Origin: Paenibacillus chibensis
GTDB taxonomy: Bacteria; Bacillota; Bacilli; Paenibacillales; Paenibacillaceae
Length of the DNA stretch: 64,000 bases
Assembly (NCBI RefSeq): GCF_004001045.1
Contig: NZ_BIMK01000018.1
Span: 106,757 to 170,756 of the forward strand
Direction of reading: 5' to 3'
The notes beneath the pieces are model-generated. The model saw nothing but the letters and a program-made list of their open reading frames with translations. It was not told the origin of the DNA and searched no databases. A program made the translations under genes and the position numbers. This document shows, one piece after another, positions 18,489-28,599 of the stretch. The stretch's first letter is position 1; every line of letters starts with the position of its first letter.

Positions 18489-18645
18489 GAGGAGGCGGAA
18501 TCATTCTGAAGAAGCGAAGTGTTCGCCTAAAAGCTTTCCAACGGAAAGCTACATAGGAAGCATAGGCTGCCCTTGGATTCCAACTTTGGTTTCGTTTAAT
18601 GAAAAAAATCCAAGGGCAACAGCGATCGGAAGAATGATCCGCATC
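18489..18645 (-). repeat. Palindromic intergenic repeat family 1, copy B (inverted)
   Basis: Read on the minus strand it begins GCGGATCATTCTTCCGATCG, has a central GCCCTTGGATT/AATCCAAGGGC stem plus an extra GCTTTCC/GGAAAGC stem, and ends GCTTCTTCAGAATGATTCC. The outer arms match copy A closely while the centre differs. Confidence 0.75.
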
Positions 18646-18694
18646 TGGAGCGACGCTCGAATTCCGAATAACGCGATTTCAACAGAAGCATCGC

Positions 18695-19339
18695 TCACTC
18701 CGGCACCAGCTCATACAGCTGACCGTACCTTTTCCCATCGGTGAAAAACAGGCGCACGTAATCGTTTTTGCCGACCTCGATCACCGGCAGCATGTTGCGC
18801 CCGGCCGCGAAGTCCGTCACGAAGGGGTACATCGTGCCGTCCTCTTTGCTCGCCGGATAACCGCCTTCCTTTTTTACGTAGCAAAGCGCCTCTTTCGGAA
18901 TCGGAATCTCCGTTGTCACCTTGATCTGCACCGACTTGTACTTCTGAAATAAGCCGCTCTTCTGGCGGATGGAGAACCACACCTTGGCTTTGCCGGTGCT
19001 GAACTCCTTCCGGTTCTGCCCGTCATGCTGGCGGATCAGCGCGGGGCCATCCTCCGTATCCGTCGATGCGTATAGGGTGTAGATCACCCTGCCCACGCCG
19101 TCGATTCTGTCGTGATAGCCGTTTGCGGCCTTGTACTCATTGCGCGTATACAGCTTCAGCCGGCTCATATCGGGCCTTTGCGTATCCGACATCGGCTCTT
19201 CACCGGCCATGCTGCGCTCGATGTAGACCGCCGAAATATCCTCCGGCCAGCGCCAGCGGAGCGTGCAGCGGTCTCCATCCAGCTGATGGGTCACACCGCG
19301 AATGAGCATTGAGCTGATATCCGCATCGATAAACCTCAT
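18695..19339 (-). CDS. Uncharacterised beta-rich protein of the tubulin/GTPase block
   Basis: A 214-aa soluble protein with no signal peptide or TM segment. Alternating hydrophobic strands (LRWRWPEDISAVYIER, GVGRVIYTLYA, VWFSIRQKSG, YKSVQIKVTTEIP) suggest two Ig/FN3-like or similar beta domains. I do not recognise a family. It is 19 bp downstream of the membrane vWA gene in the same operon, so it is probably an accessory or adaptor subunit of the same machine. Confidence 0.65.
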   Translation of the reverse strand: MRFIDADISSMLIRGVTHQLDGDRCTLRWRWPEDISAVYIERSMAGEEPMSDTQRPDMSRLKLYTRNEYKAANGYHDRIDGVGRVIYTLYASTDTEDGPALIRQHDGQNRKEFSTGKAKVWFSIRQKSGLFQKYKSVQIKVTTEIPIPKEALCYVKKEGGYPASKEDGTMYPFVTDFAAGRNMLPVIEVGKNDYVRLFFTDGKRYGQLYELVPE

Positions 19340-19358
19340 GTTTCATTCGCCTCCCATG

Positions 19359-20636
19359 TCAGAATCCTCTGCTGCTGTTATTTTTGGGCCGTCCCGCAAA
19401 TCCGGTCTGCGAACCGGCCGAACCCGGGCGCTGCAATCCGCTCTCGAGCTTGCCGCTTTCCTTCACCGGAATGACCGCCGTGAACAGGGCCAGCACGCCG
19501 GCCAGCACCAGGCAGGACAGCAGCCGGATGACGCTATCGCTCACGCTTCCGCCGGATAATCCAAACTCCAGCAGCAGCCCCGCGAGCAACCCCGAGACCA
19601 CGCCGCCTGCGCCGAAGCTGCGCGCCAGATAGCGGTTGTCGAAAATAAGTCCCAGCGCAAGGCCAATCGCCGCGCCGATCAACGTCAACGACACCACGCG
19701 GAGGATCAGATAGACCATGCTGTTCTGCTGCGGTCCGGTTCGCTCGGTCACGAGCGTGCGCTCCCCGACGTCGTTATAGATTTTCTGGAATACCACCGAC
19801 AAATCCCCGGCGTTCTGCACATCGTAATATTGTCCGCCCGTTTCCCGGGCGATGGACTTCAGCAATGTGGAGCCGTCTGCCTGTACCAGGCTGAGTCCGA
19901 TCGTATTCACCTGCACGTTCTTTTGCTTATACAGCGCAAGCGCCGAATTCAGATCCACATCACTGAACCCGTCAGACAGCAGCACAACCATCGTACCTCG
20001 GCCGGTATTGCCCTCGGCCTGGATATGCTTCATCGTGTCCGACAGCGCCAAGCTGATATCCGTGCCGCCGTCGGTTGCCTCCAGCCCGTCGATCTCGCTA
20101 TTGACTTTATCCTTGGCCGCCTGGTTTTTCACCTGCATAAAAGGCTGCAGCAGATTCGTCCGGTCATTGAAAACCATCACGGCCACGCGGTTATCGCTGT
20201 CCATACGGTTGATCATATCCTTTGCGGCCGTATAGCGTCCATTATCCGGGTCGGTTTCCTGCATGCTGCCGGAGTTATCGATGACCAGCGCGATGTCTTT
20301 TACCGGCTTGGCTCCGCCGGCATTGATCTCATAGGCGAACTCGAGGCCGAGGCCGATAACGAACACCATAACCAGCGTCGCCGGCACAAGCAGCTTCCAC
20401 GAGGTCCCCGCATAGCGCTGCCTCCAGGAGGGGCCGTTCAGACGCGGCGACACGATTTCGGCTACCAGGCAGCCCAGGCCGATGAACAGGGCCAGGAGGC
20501 CGAAATACAGGCCAATGACCACGATCCGGGGCCAGTCTCCTCCCCACTTGTCGAGTATGATCTCTCCGGCCGTATAGCCGATCGCGCCCCCGATCAAGCT
20601 AAAGAGCAGCAGGAGCAAATTCAATTTTCGCTGCAT
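19359..20636 (-). CDS. Membrane-embedded von Willebrand A (vWA) protein
   Basis: A 425-aa protein with three N-terminal TM helices (about 7-25, 37-60, 81-100), a vWA domain with an intact MIDAS motif DNSGS (120-124) and downstream TDIS-type threonine, and a hydrophobic C-terminal half with several more TM helices (about 310-400). vWA domains bind partner proteins through a metal ion. It lies between the 813-aa gene and the beta-rich gene with short gaps, consistent with one operon. Confidence 0.82.
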   Translation of the reverse strand: MQRKLNLLLLLFSLIGGAIGYTAGEIILDKWGGDWPRIVVIGLYFGLLALFIGLGCLVAEIVSPRLNGPSWRQRYAGTSWKLLVPATLVMVFVIGLGLEFAYEINAGGAKPVKDIALVIDNSGSMQETDPDNGRYTAAKDMINRMDSDNRVAVMVFNDRTNLLQPFMQVKNQAAKDKVNSEIDGLEATDGGTDISLALSDTMKHIQAEGNTGRGTMVVLLSDGFSDVDLNSALALYKQKNVQVNTIGLSLVQADGSTLLKSIARETGGQYYDVQNAGDLSVVFQKIYNDVGERTLVTERTGPQQNSMVYLILRVVSLTLIGAAIGLALGLIFDNRYLARSFGAGGVVSGLLAGLLLEFGLSGGSVSDSVIRLLSCLVLAGVLALFTAVIPVKESGKLESGLQRPGSAGSQTGFAGRPKNNSSRGF

Positions 20637-20677
20637 TTGACATGCTTCCTTTCCAAAATGGGATGGGAGCCGGCTTC

Positions 20678-23119
20678 TTACCTGAGCTCCGGCAGCCGCT
20701 CGACTTCCATGCCGTGAAATTCATAGCCGTTCCGGACGTACGTTTCATAGTAGACCCTTCCGTTGCGGTAATACATCAAGTCCTCCAAATGGAAACCGCC
20801 CATGATGTTCAGCTTCTCGACGCCGCTGCTGCGCTTCTCATGCGCGACGCCCAGCTTGTAGATCCGGGAGGTCTCGTCTGCCCCCAGCGCATACCGGATA
20901 AACTCGCTTTCCGCATCGCCGAAAAAATATTTTTCTTCGTAACGGTGCTCCTGCGTGTATTCCAGAAGGCGGACATTGATGACCGCGTTGTCCTCCAGCG
21001 TCCGGTACAGCTTCTTGAACAGTTCCTCCTTCGAGAGGATCTGCCTGTTGTTGTAATCCGTCGTAACATTGGCCCGGTTCAGCAGCTCTTCTTCAAAGGT
21101 TTGATTAAAGGCGGCCGATTCCAGCAGTTCCTTCCGGCACACCTCGATCAGCCGGGCCAGGATCCGCCCCTGCCCCTCGTCCAGCAGCTCCGTTATGCCG
21201 CCCATGTACCGTTCTTCAAAAAAGACATCCGCTCCGCGCCGGGCCTCCAGATCACGCATCAGCTCTTCCGTCACTACCCCGTAATATTCCATGATGTTCT
21301 GGCCGATGTAATCGTCGGCGGTGCGGATGCTCGCGCGGGCGGCATCAAGCAGGGTCTCCTGCAGCCGCTTGAGCTCCTGCGCTTTATGCTTGTATTCTTC
21401 GTGAATCCGCGCCAGCTCTGCTTCGTAACGGCGGTATAGCTTGAGTTCCGTTTCGAGCTGGAGGAGCCCAAGCTTGCGCTGGTACACAGTTTCGAAAAAG
21501 AAACGGATAAAGCTGCGCACATTATGCTTCTCCATCAGCGGACGCTTGGGAAAAGGCTGATCCTCGACACGCGATTCATAATAATCGACAAGCTGCGCCT
21601 TTTCCGACTCCAGATGGCCGGCAATGTCCCGGATGCGGCTCTGCAGCGCCATAAGCACGCTGCCTGCCGCATTCTCATCCGTCCACTCCGCGATGCCGAA
21701 GACGCCGATGCCCGTCAAGTCGCGCAGTCGGCGGCGGATGTGAGCCTGAAGCTCTTCTCCGGCCTGCAGGCGTCCCAGGCGGTGCAGCGCTTCCTGCACG
21801 TAGTTGCTTTCGAAATACGCCTCACAGCCCCCGCCGAACAAGGCCTCTTCCGCTTCGCGCAGCGTCATGCGCTTCAGCGAAGCATAGCTGACGGGATGCG
21901 TCATCATGCCGGTCATTTCTGCAATTTTACGGTTGTCCGGCACGAGTCCGGCCGCCTTTTCCGATACCGAAGCGGGATCTAGGCCGAAGAACGAGAGCTT
22001 CTCCTTCAAGCTATAGTCCGGCAGATGGTTCATCCGCTTAAGCAGTCCGCCGTAAAAATGGTACAGCACTGCGAGCGCGATCGACTCGTTCGGCCGCTTC
22101 ACTCGCGAAAAGCCCGCCGAGACGAGCCCTTGCCGTCCCGATTCGGTCATGATGTTGTTTTTGAAGGAGGTATTGTTGTAGCCTCCGGTGTTCATGTCGT
22201 AGTGGCTTTCCCTCTGCTTGCGGTTCTTCAGCAAGCTCAGATGGCAAATGATCTCATAGTTGCCCTGCATGCCTCCGGACGCGGAAATGCCGCGTTCGTT
22301 TTTATCGGACAACACGTACACGAGATCAAACAGCGGGGCAGACTGATGGGTCACGGGAATGGACAGACCGTCCTCCGTGACATGCAGCTCTGCGGAAAAG
22401 CTGTAATCCTGGCTCTGCATCAGCTCCAGCTCCCGCAGGAAGGCAACCCCCGCCGAGCTGCCATATCCGAAAGCCTCCATCTGGTCCCGCTCGCTGATCA
22501 GCACATACAGATCCATCTGAACCGACTTGAAGGATTGGCTGAAGATCGACTGTGCCAACAGCGAAATCTCCGGTATGAACACATTAAGCGGGTCGTCGAC
22601 CCGCGTAATGACTGAGAGATGAATACGGTCGAATGACGAATACAGCCGTCCGTAGTCCGCTATGTTGTAGCTAAGCTGGCGCAGTGCCCGGTTAAGCCCG
22701 TACAGCTGCTCTTCATTACGATAAAAGGATTGATACAGCTCCTTGCGCATCGTCTTGGCATCGCCTCCGGCAGATGCCGAACCCATCGCAAACCGGCTGA
22801 GGCGCAGCTCGGCTTCCGGCGGCTCCTGCCCGGCAAACGTACCCGCTTGCGCTTGCCGCTGCGCATGTCCGGATGCTGTGGATGCCCCGGAGCTTCCGTC
22901 AGCCGCTCCGGTTCCGACATGGAAATACATGACGCCGGCGCTGTTATCCCACTTTTTATGGTTGATTTTCATCACGGGCTCGATCGCACCCGCCGACTTG
23001 TCGCCGATGAAAAGGAATACGGCCGGATAGTGGATGCTGCTCTGATCGTCCCCTTTGCCCGACTGCCGATCCTGATCGGCGGCATAATCCGCGGCAAACC
23101 GTTCCAATAATCGCTCCAT
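20678..23119 (-). CDS. Large coiled-coil protein paired with the tubulin-like gene
   Basis: An 813-aa soluble protein of unknown family. The N-terminal 120 residues are beta-rich, followed by a low-complexity Ala/Gly/Gln linker. A long helical region lies at about 500-640, including an Arg/Glu/Leu coiled coil (ELKLYRRYEAELARIHEEY). No catalytic motif is recognised. The start is 1 bp from the stop of the tubulin-like gene, implying tight co-expression; it may be a filament adaptor or binding partner. That is inference from position. Confidence 0.65.
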   Translation of the reverse strand: MERLLERFAADYAADQDRQSGKGDDQSSIHYPAVFLFIGDKSAGAIEPVMKINHKKWDNSAGVMYFHVGTGAADGSSGASTASGHAQRQAQAGTFAGQEPPEAELRLSRFAMGSASAGGDAKTMRKELYQSFYRNEEQLYGLNRALRQLSYNIADYGRLYSSFDRIHLSVITRVDDPLNVFIPEISLLAQSIFSQSFKSVQMDLYVLISERDQMEAFGYGSSAGVAFLRELELMQSQDYSFSAELHVTEDGLSIPVTHQSAPLFDLVYVLSDKNERGISASGGMQGNYEIICHLSLLKNRKQRESHYDMNTGGYNNTSFKNNIMTESGRQGLVSAGFSRVKRPNESIALAVLYHFYGGLLKRMNHLPDYSLKEKLSFFGLDPASVSEKAAGLVPDNRKIAEMTGMMTHPVSYASLKRMTLREAEEALFGGGCEAYFESNYVQEALHRLGRLQAGEELQAHIRRRLRDLTGIGVFGIAEWTDENAAGSVLMALQSRIRDIAGHLESEKAQLVDYYESRVEDQPFPKRPLMEKHNVRSFIRFFFETVYQRKLGLLQLETELKLYRRYEAELARIHEEYKHKAQELKRLQETLLDAARASIRTADDYIGQNIMEYYGVVTEELMRDLEARRGADVFFEERYMGGITELLDEGQGRILARLIEVCRKELLESAAFNQTFEEELLNRANVTTDYNNRQILSKEELFKKLYRTLEDNAVINVRLLEYTQEHRYEEKYFFGDAESEFIRYALGADETSRIYKLGVAHEKRSSGVEKLNIMGGFHLEDLMYYRNGRVYYETYVRNGYEFHGMEVERLPELR

Positions 23120-23120
23120 G

Positions 23121-26100
23121 TTATTTCAACCTTCTGCGAATGTCGTTTAATTTCGATGAAACCTGCTTATAGAACTGATGCCGTTCTTCCCCGTCAGCCA
23201 GCTCCACCTTCTCGTATTCCAGCCGGTCGCGCGCATCGAGGAACGTCTCGGCCAACTCTTCCAGCTTGGCAAGCAGCAGCGATATGTCCTCGGAAGCCGT
23301 CAGCTCATTATCGCGACGGGAGGCTTTGCGAAGCAGCGTGCTCCGGCTTTTCTCATCCAGCGCGCGGAAATGCTTGTAAACCTCGTATTCCACGTAATTG
23401 ACGCTCTTCATGAGATTGGCGAACGCCTCCCACGACTCCTCCTCCGGATCGCGGTCATACACGTACAGCGCACCCTTTTTCGTAATGGTGCCGGTATACA
23501 TCGCTTCGATGAAATGATCCAGCCACTTCTCCTCGTCCTGGTTCTGGCTGATGATCTGCTCCAACTCCCGCAGCTTGGCCGCGATCGCTTCGTATTTTGC
23601 CAGCTCGGCGCGCACGCGTGCGGTTTGCTCCGGCGAACGGATCAGATTTTCTTTGGCCAGATCCTCGTTGATGCTGCCGAAAATATCCTTCGTGCTTTCC
23701 TGCTCCAGACCGCCTTCCAGCAGACGCTTCAGCTCGGTGGCGGCGCGTTTCACTTCGCCCAGGTTCGGTTTGGCCGCGCTAAGCTGCATATCATAGGCAC
23801 GCAGGACATCATTCAGGTCGAACGGCTTCGTATGAATGACCGCGTAGCGGTTGCTCGTGTTATGGTCGTTGTCCTTTTGCACAATGACCTTATAGCGAAT
23901 CGCTTGATCGAACTCGGCACGTACACGGGCATTATAGCTTTGCACCCGCGGGTTGACGTAGGTTTCGCCCCAGGATTTCTCCGGAATCGGCGACGGCAGA
24001 TACGTCCAGTTGGCGCGGTCGGTTTGCACCAGGTGACGCCCGATGCCTTCCTTGTCCAGAATCGTGCGCTCATAGCTCTCTTCAAACACCTTCAGCGGCG
24101 TGTAAACGAAGAGCGGCACCCCGTTTTTCGTGTTAAGCCAGAAAATCCGGTTCTTCACTTCGCTTTCCTTCACGGTAAAATGCGATTTGCCGACGGAGTT
24201 GTTCTGGTAGTTGCGAATCCCCTTCAGGATGCTTGGTGCCTGCACCGGCACGGATACGAAGCCCCAGGATGGGAAGTACAAATTGCCGGCGCTGTTGCTT
24301 AAGTGGAATACCGGCACGGCTTCTTCGTCCAGCTTGCTCGCGATATTTCGCTCCACGAATTTCTCGATGGATTCCTCCTGGCCGAATTTCATGATCAGGA
24401 AGTCCTCCATCGATTTCGTGATCAGGTCGCCGAATTTCTCGGTCAGGAAGTCGGAAATGGAGCTGACGATGTCGATCTCCTGCTCCTTGACCCATTGGTT
24501 GGAATGCTGCAGCAGCTCTTGAGCAAAGTCGCGGATCAGATCGTCCACGTCTTTTTGCTCCATCATTTTGTTGATGACCTTGGAGATATCCGGCACGCTG
24601 ACAATATTCCAGTAGTAGGTTTTGTTGCCCTTGTGGTCCTGCTGCTCTTCGCCGCTCAGGAGGATGTCCCCGTTTTTGGCAAAAATCGCGTTCAAAGCGT
24701 TCAAAATCTCGGTATATACATTATAAATACGATTGTTTTCCTGATTCAAAAGATCATAGAGATCCTCGTAAAACTCGATCATCTGCTCCGTGCGCTCCAC
24801 GTCCGCCATCAGCCAGTATTCGTTGATCTTGGCTTCGATGTAGACGTTTTTCTTCTTATCCTTCGATACGAAAGCGCTCTTCGCGTCGCCGAGACGCTCG
24901 TTCGCCTGCTCCCTTGCCGCTTCGATATCGCGTGGAATACGCGTCAGGTTCTCGCGAAGCGCTTCGATGTAGGACAGCAGCATTTTCAGGAGGCAGAAGC
25001 CCTTTTCCGTATACAGCAGGCGCGATACGTAGAATGGCCCCTGCTCCGGATGCAGGAAGATGCGGCGCACCTGGTCGCTGAACTGCTCGACAATTTCGCC
25101 CGGCAGCTGTTTCTTCGCCTTGATGTATTCCTCGCGGGCACGGGCCAGGAAGTTCTGCTCCAGCTCTGTATCCATGTTGATGACCTGATTTTTCACCACG
25201 TTGGTGTAGCTCAGGCGCTCGCTGTTCTGGTAGCCCGGCAGCGGCTCCGGTACGCGCGATTCGAACGTCTTCATCATCGTGTCGAGATCGATGCCCAGCT
25301 TGCGGGCGAATTTCTCCACGTCCTCCTGGCTTGGCGCCTTCTCGAACATCGTTTCCATTTTGCCGAACAGACGGTATGCCAGATAAGTCGTCATTTCTTC
25401 AATCGGCAGCACCGCGGAGGAAGCCCCGATAATGTTGTAGTCATAGTTGGCCGGATACGCCTTGTTCATCTGCGCGATATTCGTCCGGATGTTGCTGATA
25501 TAGTCGTGGATGGCAAATTCCTCGCCCGACTGCTTTTCCTCGCTGGCCATGAAGTTCGTAATGTTCTCGGCAGTGACATTCATGCAGTAGTCATACGCAT
25601 TCTCCAGCAGCTTGCCCTCGGTATTCGTCGCCGAAATGAGATGGCACAGGTTAAACGGCGGCAGCGGTGAATTCACCGTCAAAATGTTGCCGTACTGCTG
25701 CTTGAAGCGCTCGCTTCGGGCGTCGACATTCATCCAGTAATCAAGCTCTTTCAGCGCGGCGTAGCCGTTTTTCTTAATGTATTCGCGGGTATGCTCGCTC
25801 AGACTCTTGTTGGACAGATTCACGTCCGGTGTGAACAGGTAGCCAAGCGTGTTGACGCGGTCGATCCCCGCCGAGCCGTGATCGCGTTCGATAATGCCGC
25901 GCACGATGTAGGCGATGTCCAGGAAGCAGCCGCTGCCTGTTCCGCCGGAGAGGCCGGTGAGCAGGAATACCATCAGTTTTTTGTTGGTGCCGACGGACAA
26001 GGTTTTGATCTTCTTGTCGATGGCCTGCACCACTTGATTGATTTTCGTGAACAGCAGCAGGCGTCCCGCCTGGCGTACGCCGGCGGCGCCGTTCATGCCG

Positions 26101-26510
26101 TCGGTAATGCTGAGCTCCGGCGACAGCCAATCTGTAATGTAAGGCTCCAGAATGCTGCGATTCTGCAGCAGGCCGCCGATTTCGGCGTTCGAGAGCAGCA
26201 CGAATTCATTGATGGAGTCGAGCCCCACGCCCTTATAGCGCTTGTTTCTGTCCTGCTCGTTCGTTTCGAACGCCAGAAATTCCACGTTGGCCGGTTTCTC
26301 CATTTTCTTCTTGGAAAGAGGATCCTCGGGCAGCTTAAAGCGACGGTTGATCTGGTATTTCAAGCGCAGCAGCGCATCGATCCCCGTTCCTCCAAGGCCT
26401 ATGATCAGAATCGGATTGTCGATCGTGTCGACCCGGATTTTCTCGCTGACAATCCCTCCGCCTAGCGATACATCGAGCTGCTGTATATGTTCTCTTACTA
26501 CCGGTTTCAT
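23121..26510 (-). CDS. Tubulin-like (Tubulin_2-type) large protein
   Basis: A 1129-aa protein. The N-terminal third has a Rossmann-like opening strand and loop (ILIIGLGGTGIDALLRL, residues about 31-47) and the tubulin/FtsZ signature variant GLSGGTGSG (about 182-190), followed by a predicted GTPase-domain continuation (NTLGYLFTPDVNLS). The remaining 700 residues are mainly helical with charged coiled-coil stretches. This fits the bacterial 'tubulin-like' family, not FtsZ, which is about 380 aa. GTP binding and possible polymerisation are predicted, not shown. It is the centre of the block. Confidence 0.82.
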   Translation of the reverse strand: MKPVVREHIQQLDVSLGGGIVSEKIRVDTIDNPILIIGLGGTGIDALLRLKYQINRRFKLPEDPLSKKKMEKPANVEFLAFETNEQDRNKRYKGVGLDSINEFVLLSNAEIGGLLQNRSILEPYITDWLSPELSITDGMNGAAGVRQAGRLLLFTKINQVVQAIDKKIKTLSVGTNKKLMVFLLTGLSGGTGSGCFLDIAYIVRGIIERDHGSAGIDRVNTLGYLFTPDVNLSNKSLSEHTREYIKKNGYAALKELDYWMNVDARSERFKQQYGNILTVNSPLPPFNLCHLISATNTEGKLLENAYDYCMNVTAENITNFMASEEKQSGEEFAIHDYISNIRTNIAQMNKAYPANYDYNIIGASSAVLPIEEMTTYLAYRLFGKMETMFEKAPSQEDVEKFARKLGIDLDTMMKTFESRVPEPLPGYQNSERLSYTNVVKNQVINMDTELEQNFLARAREEYIKAKKQLPGEIVEQFSDQVRRIFLHPEQGPFYVSRLLYTEKGFCLLKMLLSYIEALRENLTRIPRDIEAAREQANERLGDAKSAFVSKDKKKNVYIEAKINEYWLMADVERTEQMIEFYEDLYDLLNQENNRIYNVYTEILNALNAIFAKNGDILLSGEEQQDHKGNKTYYWNIVSVPDISKVINKMMEQKDVDDLIRDFAQELLQHSNQWVKEQEIDIVSSISDFLTEKFGDLITKSMEDFLIMKFGQEESIEKFVERNIASKLDEEAVPVFHLSNSAGNLYFPSWGFVSVPVQAPSILKGIRNYQNNSVGKSHFTVKESEVKNRIFWLNTKNGVPLFVYTPLKVFEESYERTILDKEGIGRHLVQTDRANWTYLPSPIPEKSWGETYVNPRVQSYNARVRAEFDQAIRYKVIVQKDNDHNTSNRYAVIHTKPFDLNDVLRAYDMQLSAAKPNLGEVKRAATELKRLLEGGLEQESTKDIFGSINEDLAKENLIRSPEQTARVRAELAKYEAIAAKLRELEQIISQNQDEEKWLDHFIEAMYTGTITKKGALYVYDRDPEEESWEAFANLMKSVNYVEYEVYKHFRALDEKSRSTLLRKASRRDNELTASEDISLLLAKLEELAETFLDARDRLEYEKVELADGEERHQFYKQVSSKLNDIRRRLK

Positions 26511-26555
26511 CGTTTCCCCTCCTGAGTGTAACCCTAGGTTTTATATGTGCGTGAT

Positions 26556-26594
26556 CACAGCGACGGCCCGCGAACTGCGGTTCCAATCGCTGTG
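26556..26594 (-). other. Intergenic hairpin between secreted vWA and tubulin-like genes
   Basis: CACAGCGA and TCGCTGTG arms enclose a CCGC/GCGG inner stem. There is no T-run, so it is more likely an mRNA processing or stability element than a terminator. Confidence 0.4.
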
Positions 26595-26630
26595 AATATT
26601 TAATCCGATTAAAAGATTAATGCATCGGTC

Positions 26631-28409
26631 TTACACCAAATATTCGATCAAAATCGTCTTATCCACCTGCGGCAGCGAGACGCTGAGACGGTCGCCGCTT
26701 TTGAGCTCTGCGCCGCGGGATGCATCCACCGCGCGGCCCGATTTTTCGATCATGCAGGCCGAGCCGTTTTTCAGCATCAGCCGGTCGTTTTTGCCCGGCA
26801 TGAAGATCACCTTATCGGTCTCCTTCAGCTCCGGTGCCAGCTGCAGCAGCTGATGCAGGTTGAACTTGCCCTTGAAGGCCGTCAGCTTCTTGTATTGCGG
26901 ATATGTTTTTTCCCCGGTATTCTCGTCGCAGACCTCCACCACCATTTGGCCGACGAAGCCTTTATTCGCTTTCCGGACCGCCCCCAGAAGAAAGTAAGCT
27001 GCCGCGGCCACTGCCGCCAGGGCAATCACACCAATCACTACGGCCCATACTGGAAAAGGTTTCTTTTCGTCCTTGGTCGGTGCTGGCGTTTGGGCGCTTC
27101 CGGCCCCGGAAGCTTTGGCACTGATGGTCACCGGCTTCGTTTCCCGGTAGAAGCTCTTTTCTTCGGCCCGTGCCTTCAACTCATATTCATGTTTCTCTTC
27201 TACAGTATACGAGCCTTCAAAATGGTCGCCTTTATTGGCAAGCTTCACTTCCTTGGTGTCGCCGGAATCCAGATCCTTGACGATCAGTTTGGCGCTCATG
27301 TTATTGTAAAGCCCGCTGCTCTGCAGCTTCTGGCCATTGCTGACGAGATAGGCATTGATGTCGACGGTATCGCCTTTTTTGACGGTCGTTGACTTGAGCG
27401 GAGCCATGTCCAGCTCGAGATCATAGTTGAAGATCAGATTGATGTCGATTTTATCCTTGGGAACGCCCTTAACCTGCAGCTTCCAATCACCCTGCTCCGG
27501 CTTCAGCAGCTTGATCAGGGAATACGTTTTGGACTTGGAGAGCAGCACGCCCGAGGACGGGATTTTCTGGCTTTGTCCCGACGGATCGATCAGCTTTACG
27601 TCCACCGGCTTGCTGGACATCAGCGAAATGTTGGCTTCGAGCACATTGGCGTTCGGCACGTTGACGGTGACTTCCTGGTAGCTTCCATTCGCCGTAATCG
27701 CGCTCACCGGCACGATTTTCAGCTTTTGATGACTGGCGAATATTTCGCTCAGGATTTGCGGCAGATCGTCGGCCGAGCTGGTCGAGAAGGATTTGCCCCC
27801 GGTCTTATCCGACAATTCGGCGAGCGCCGCCTTATTCAGCTTGCCGTCGTAATTCAAGCCGATCGTGTAGATCGGAATGCCCTCAGCCTTGGCTTCCTGC
27901 ACCGACTGGCTGAGCTCCTGATCTGACTGCGCCTTGGTTCTGCCGGACTTCGGATCCAGCGCGTTGTTGCCGTCCGCAAGCACGACGATCATTGGCTCAT
28001 GGCCCTTCTCAGCCCCCTGCTTCAGGACTTTCACCGCTTCCTTCACCCCTACGGATATATCCGTATAGGCGCCGCGGTCGATCTGGTCGATAAATTGCTT
28101 CAAATTGGCTTTGTCCGCATCGGACTGGATCTCCAGCAGCGCCTTCTCCCGCTGGATTTTATCGGTGTAAGAGACGATGCCGACCTTGTCTCCCTGCGTC
28201 GACAGCATATCGATGAACATTTTCATCGCTTCGCCGCTAATTTGATTCGGATCGCTGGCCTTCATGGAGTTGCTTGCGTCCATGACCAGCACGGCATCGA
28301 TATGGGAGGACTGCTGCGCAGCCGCAGCCGAGACTCCCCGCCCGCCTACCGGTAAAACCAGCAGGACAATGAGCAGAAGACAGAGTGCTATTTTATTTTT
28401 ATGAAGCAT
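26631..28409 (-). CDS. Secreted vWA protein with TM anchor and cytoplasmic FHA-like tail
   Basis: A 592-aa protein. The start at 28409 (MLHKNKIAL) follows GAAGGAG; the upstream in-frame ATG at 28466 overlaps the promoter. It has a signal peptide (about 1-28), a vWA domain with MIDAS DASNS (44-48), beta-rich Ig-like modules, a TM helix (about 451-475) and a cytoplasmic tail of about 100 residues with an FHA-like beta pattern ending in LKSGDRLSVSLPQ. The topology links an outside sensor or adhesion domain with an inside phospho-peptide-type binder. It is first in the minus-strand series of the block. Confidence 0.8.
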   Translation of the reverse strand: MLHKNKIALCLLLIVLLVLPVGGRGVSAAAAQQSSHIDAVLVMDASNSMKASDPNQISGEAMKMFIDMLSTQGDKVGIVSYTDKIQREKALLEIQSDADKANLKQFIDQIDRGAYTDISVGVKEAVKVLKQGAEKGHEPMIVVLADGNNALDPKSGRTKAQSDQELSQSVQEAKAEGIPIYTIGLNYDGKLNKAALAELSDKTGGKSFSTSSADDLPQILSEIFASHQKLKIVPVSAITANGSYQEVTVNVPNANVLEANISLMSSKPVDVKLIDPSGQSQKIPSSGVLLSKSKTYSLIKLLKPEQGDWKLQVKGVPKDKIDINLIFNYDLELDMAPLKSTTVKKGDTVDINAYLVSNGQKLQSSGLYNNMSAKLIVKDLDSGDTKEVKLANKGDHFEGSYTVEEKHEYELKARAEEKSFYRETKPVTISAKASGAGSAQTPAPTKDEKKPFPVWAVVIGVIALAAVAAAAYFLLGAVRKANKGFVGQMVVEVCDENTGEKTYPQYKKLTAFKGKFNLHQLLQLAPELKETDKVIFMPGKNDRLMLKNGSACMIEKSGRAVDASRGAELKSGDRLSVSLPQVDKTILIEYLV

Positions 28410-28464
28410 AAGCTTTCGAAACTCCTTCTCTATTGAATTGTACTGATTTTTTTCATAAGCTTTC

Positions 28465-28503
28465 ATTATACTCTAGGCAAAAAGTCTTAAGAAAATCTTA
28501 AGA
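28465..28503 (-). promoter_or_regulatory. Promoter with 11-bp-spaced direct repeats before the secreted vWA gene
   Basis: TATAAT (28465-28470, minus strand) is preceded by two TCTTAAGA units (28485-28492 and 28496-28503) exactly 11 bp apart, covering the -35 region. The -35 itself is poor. This TTAAGA-N5-TTAAGA arrangement resembles OmpR/PhoB-class activator boxes, although the regulator is unknown. Confidence 0.5.
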
Positions 28504-28599
28504 AACGATAAATTCCTGCTAATAATCAGACATCACTTTTTCCCAGCGTCAGGAGGGGCGGCGCAGAGCCGACTAAAAACTCCCAATACTTTTATATTA

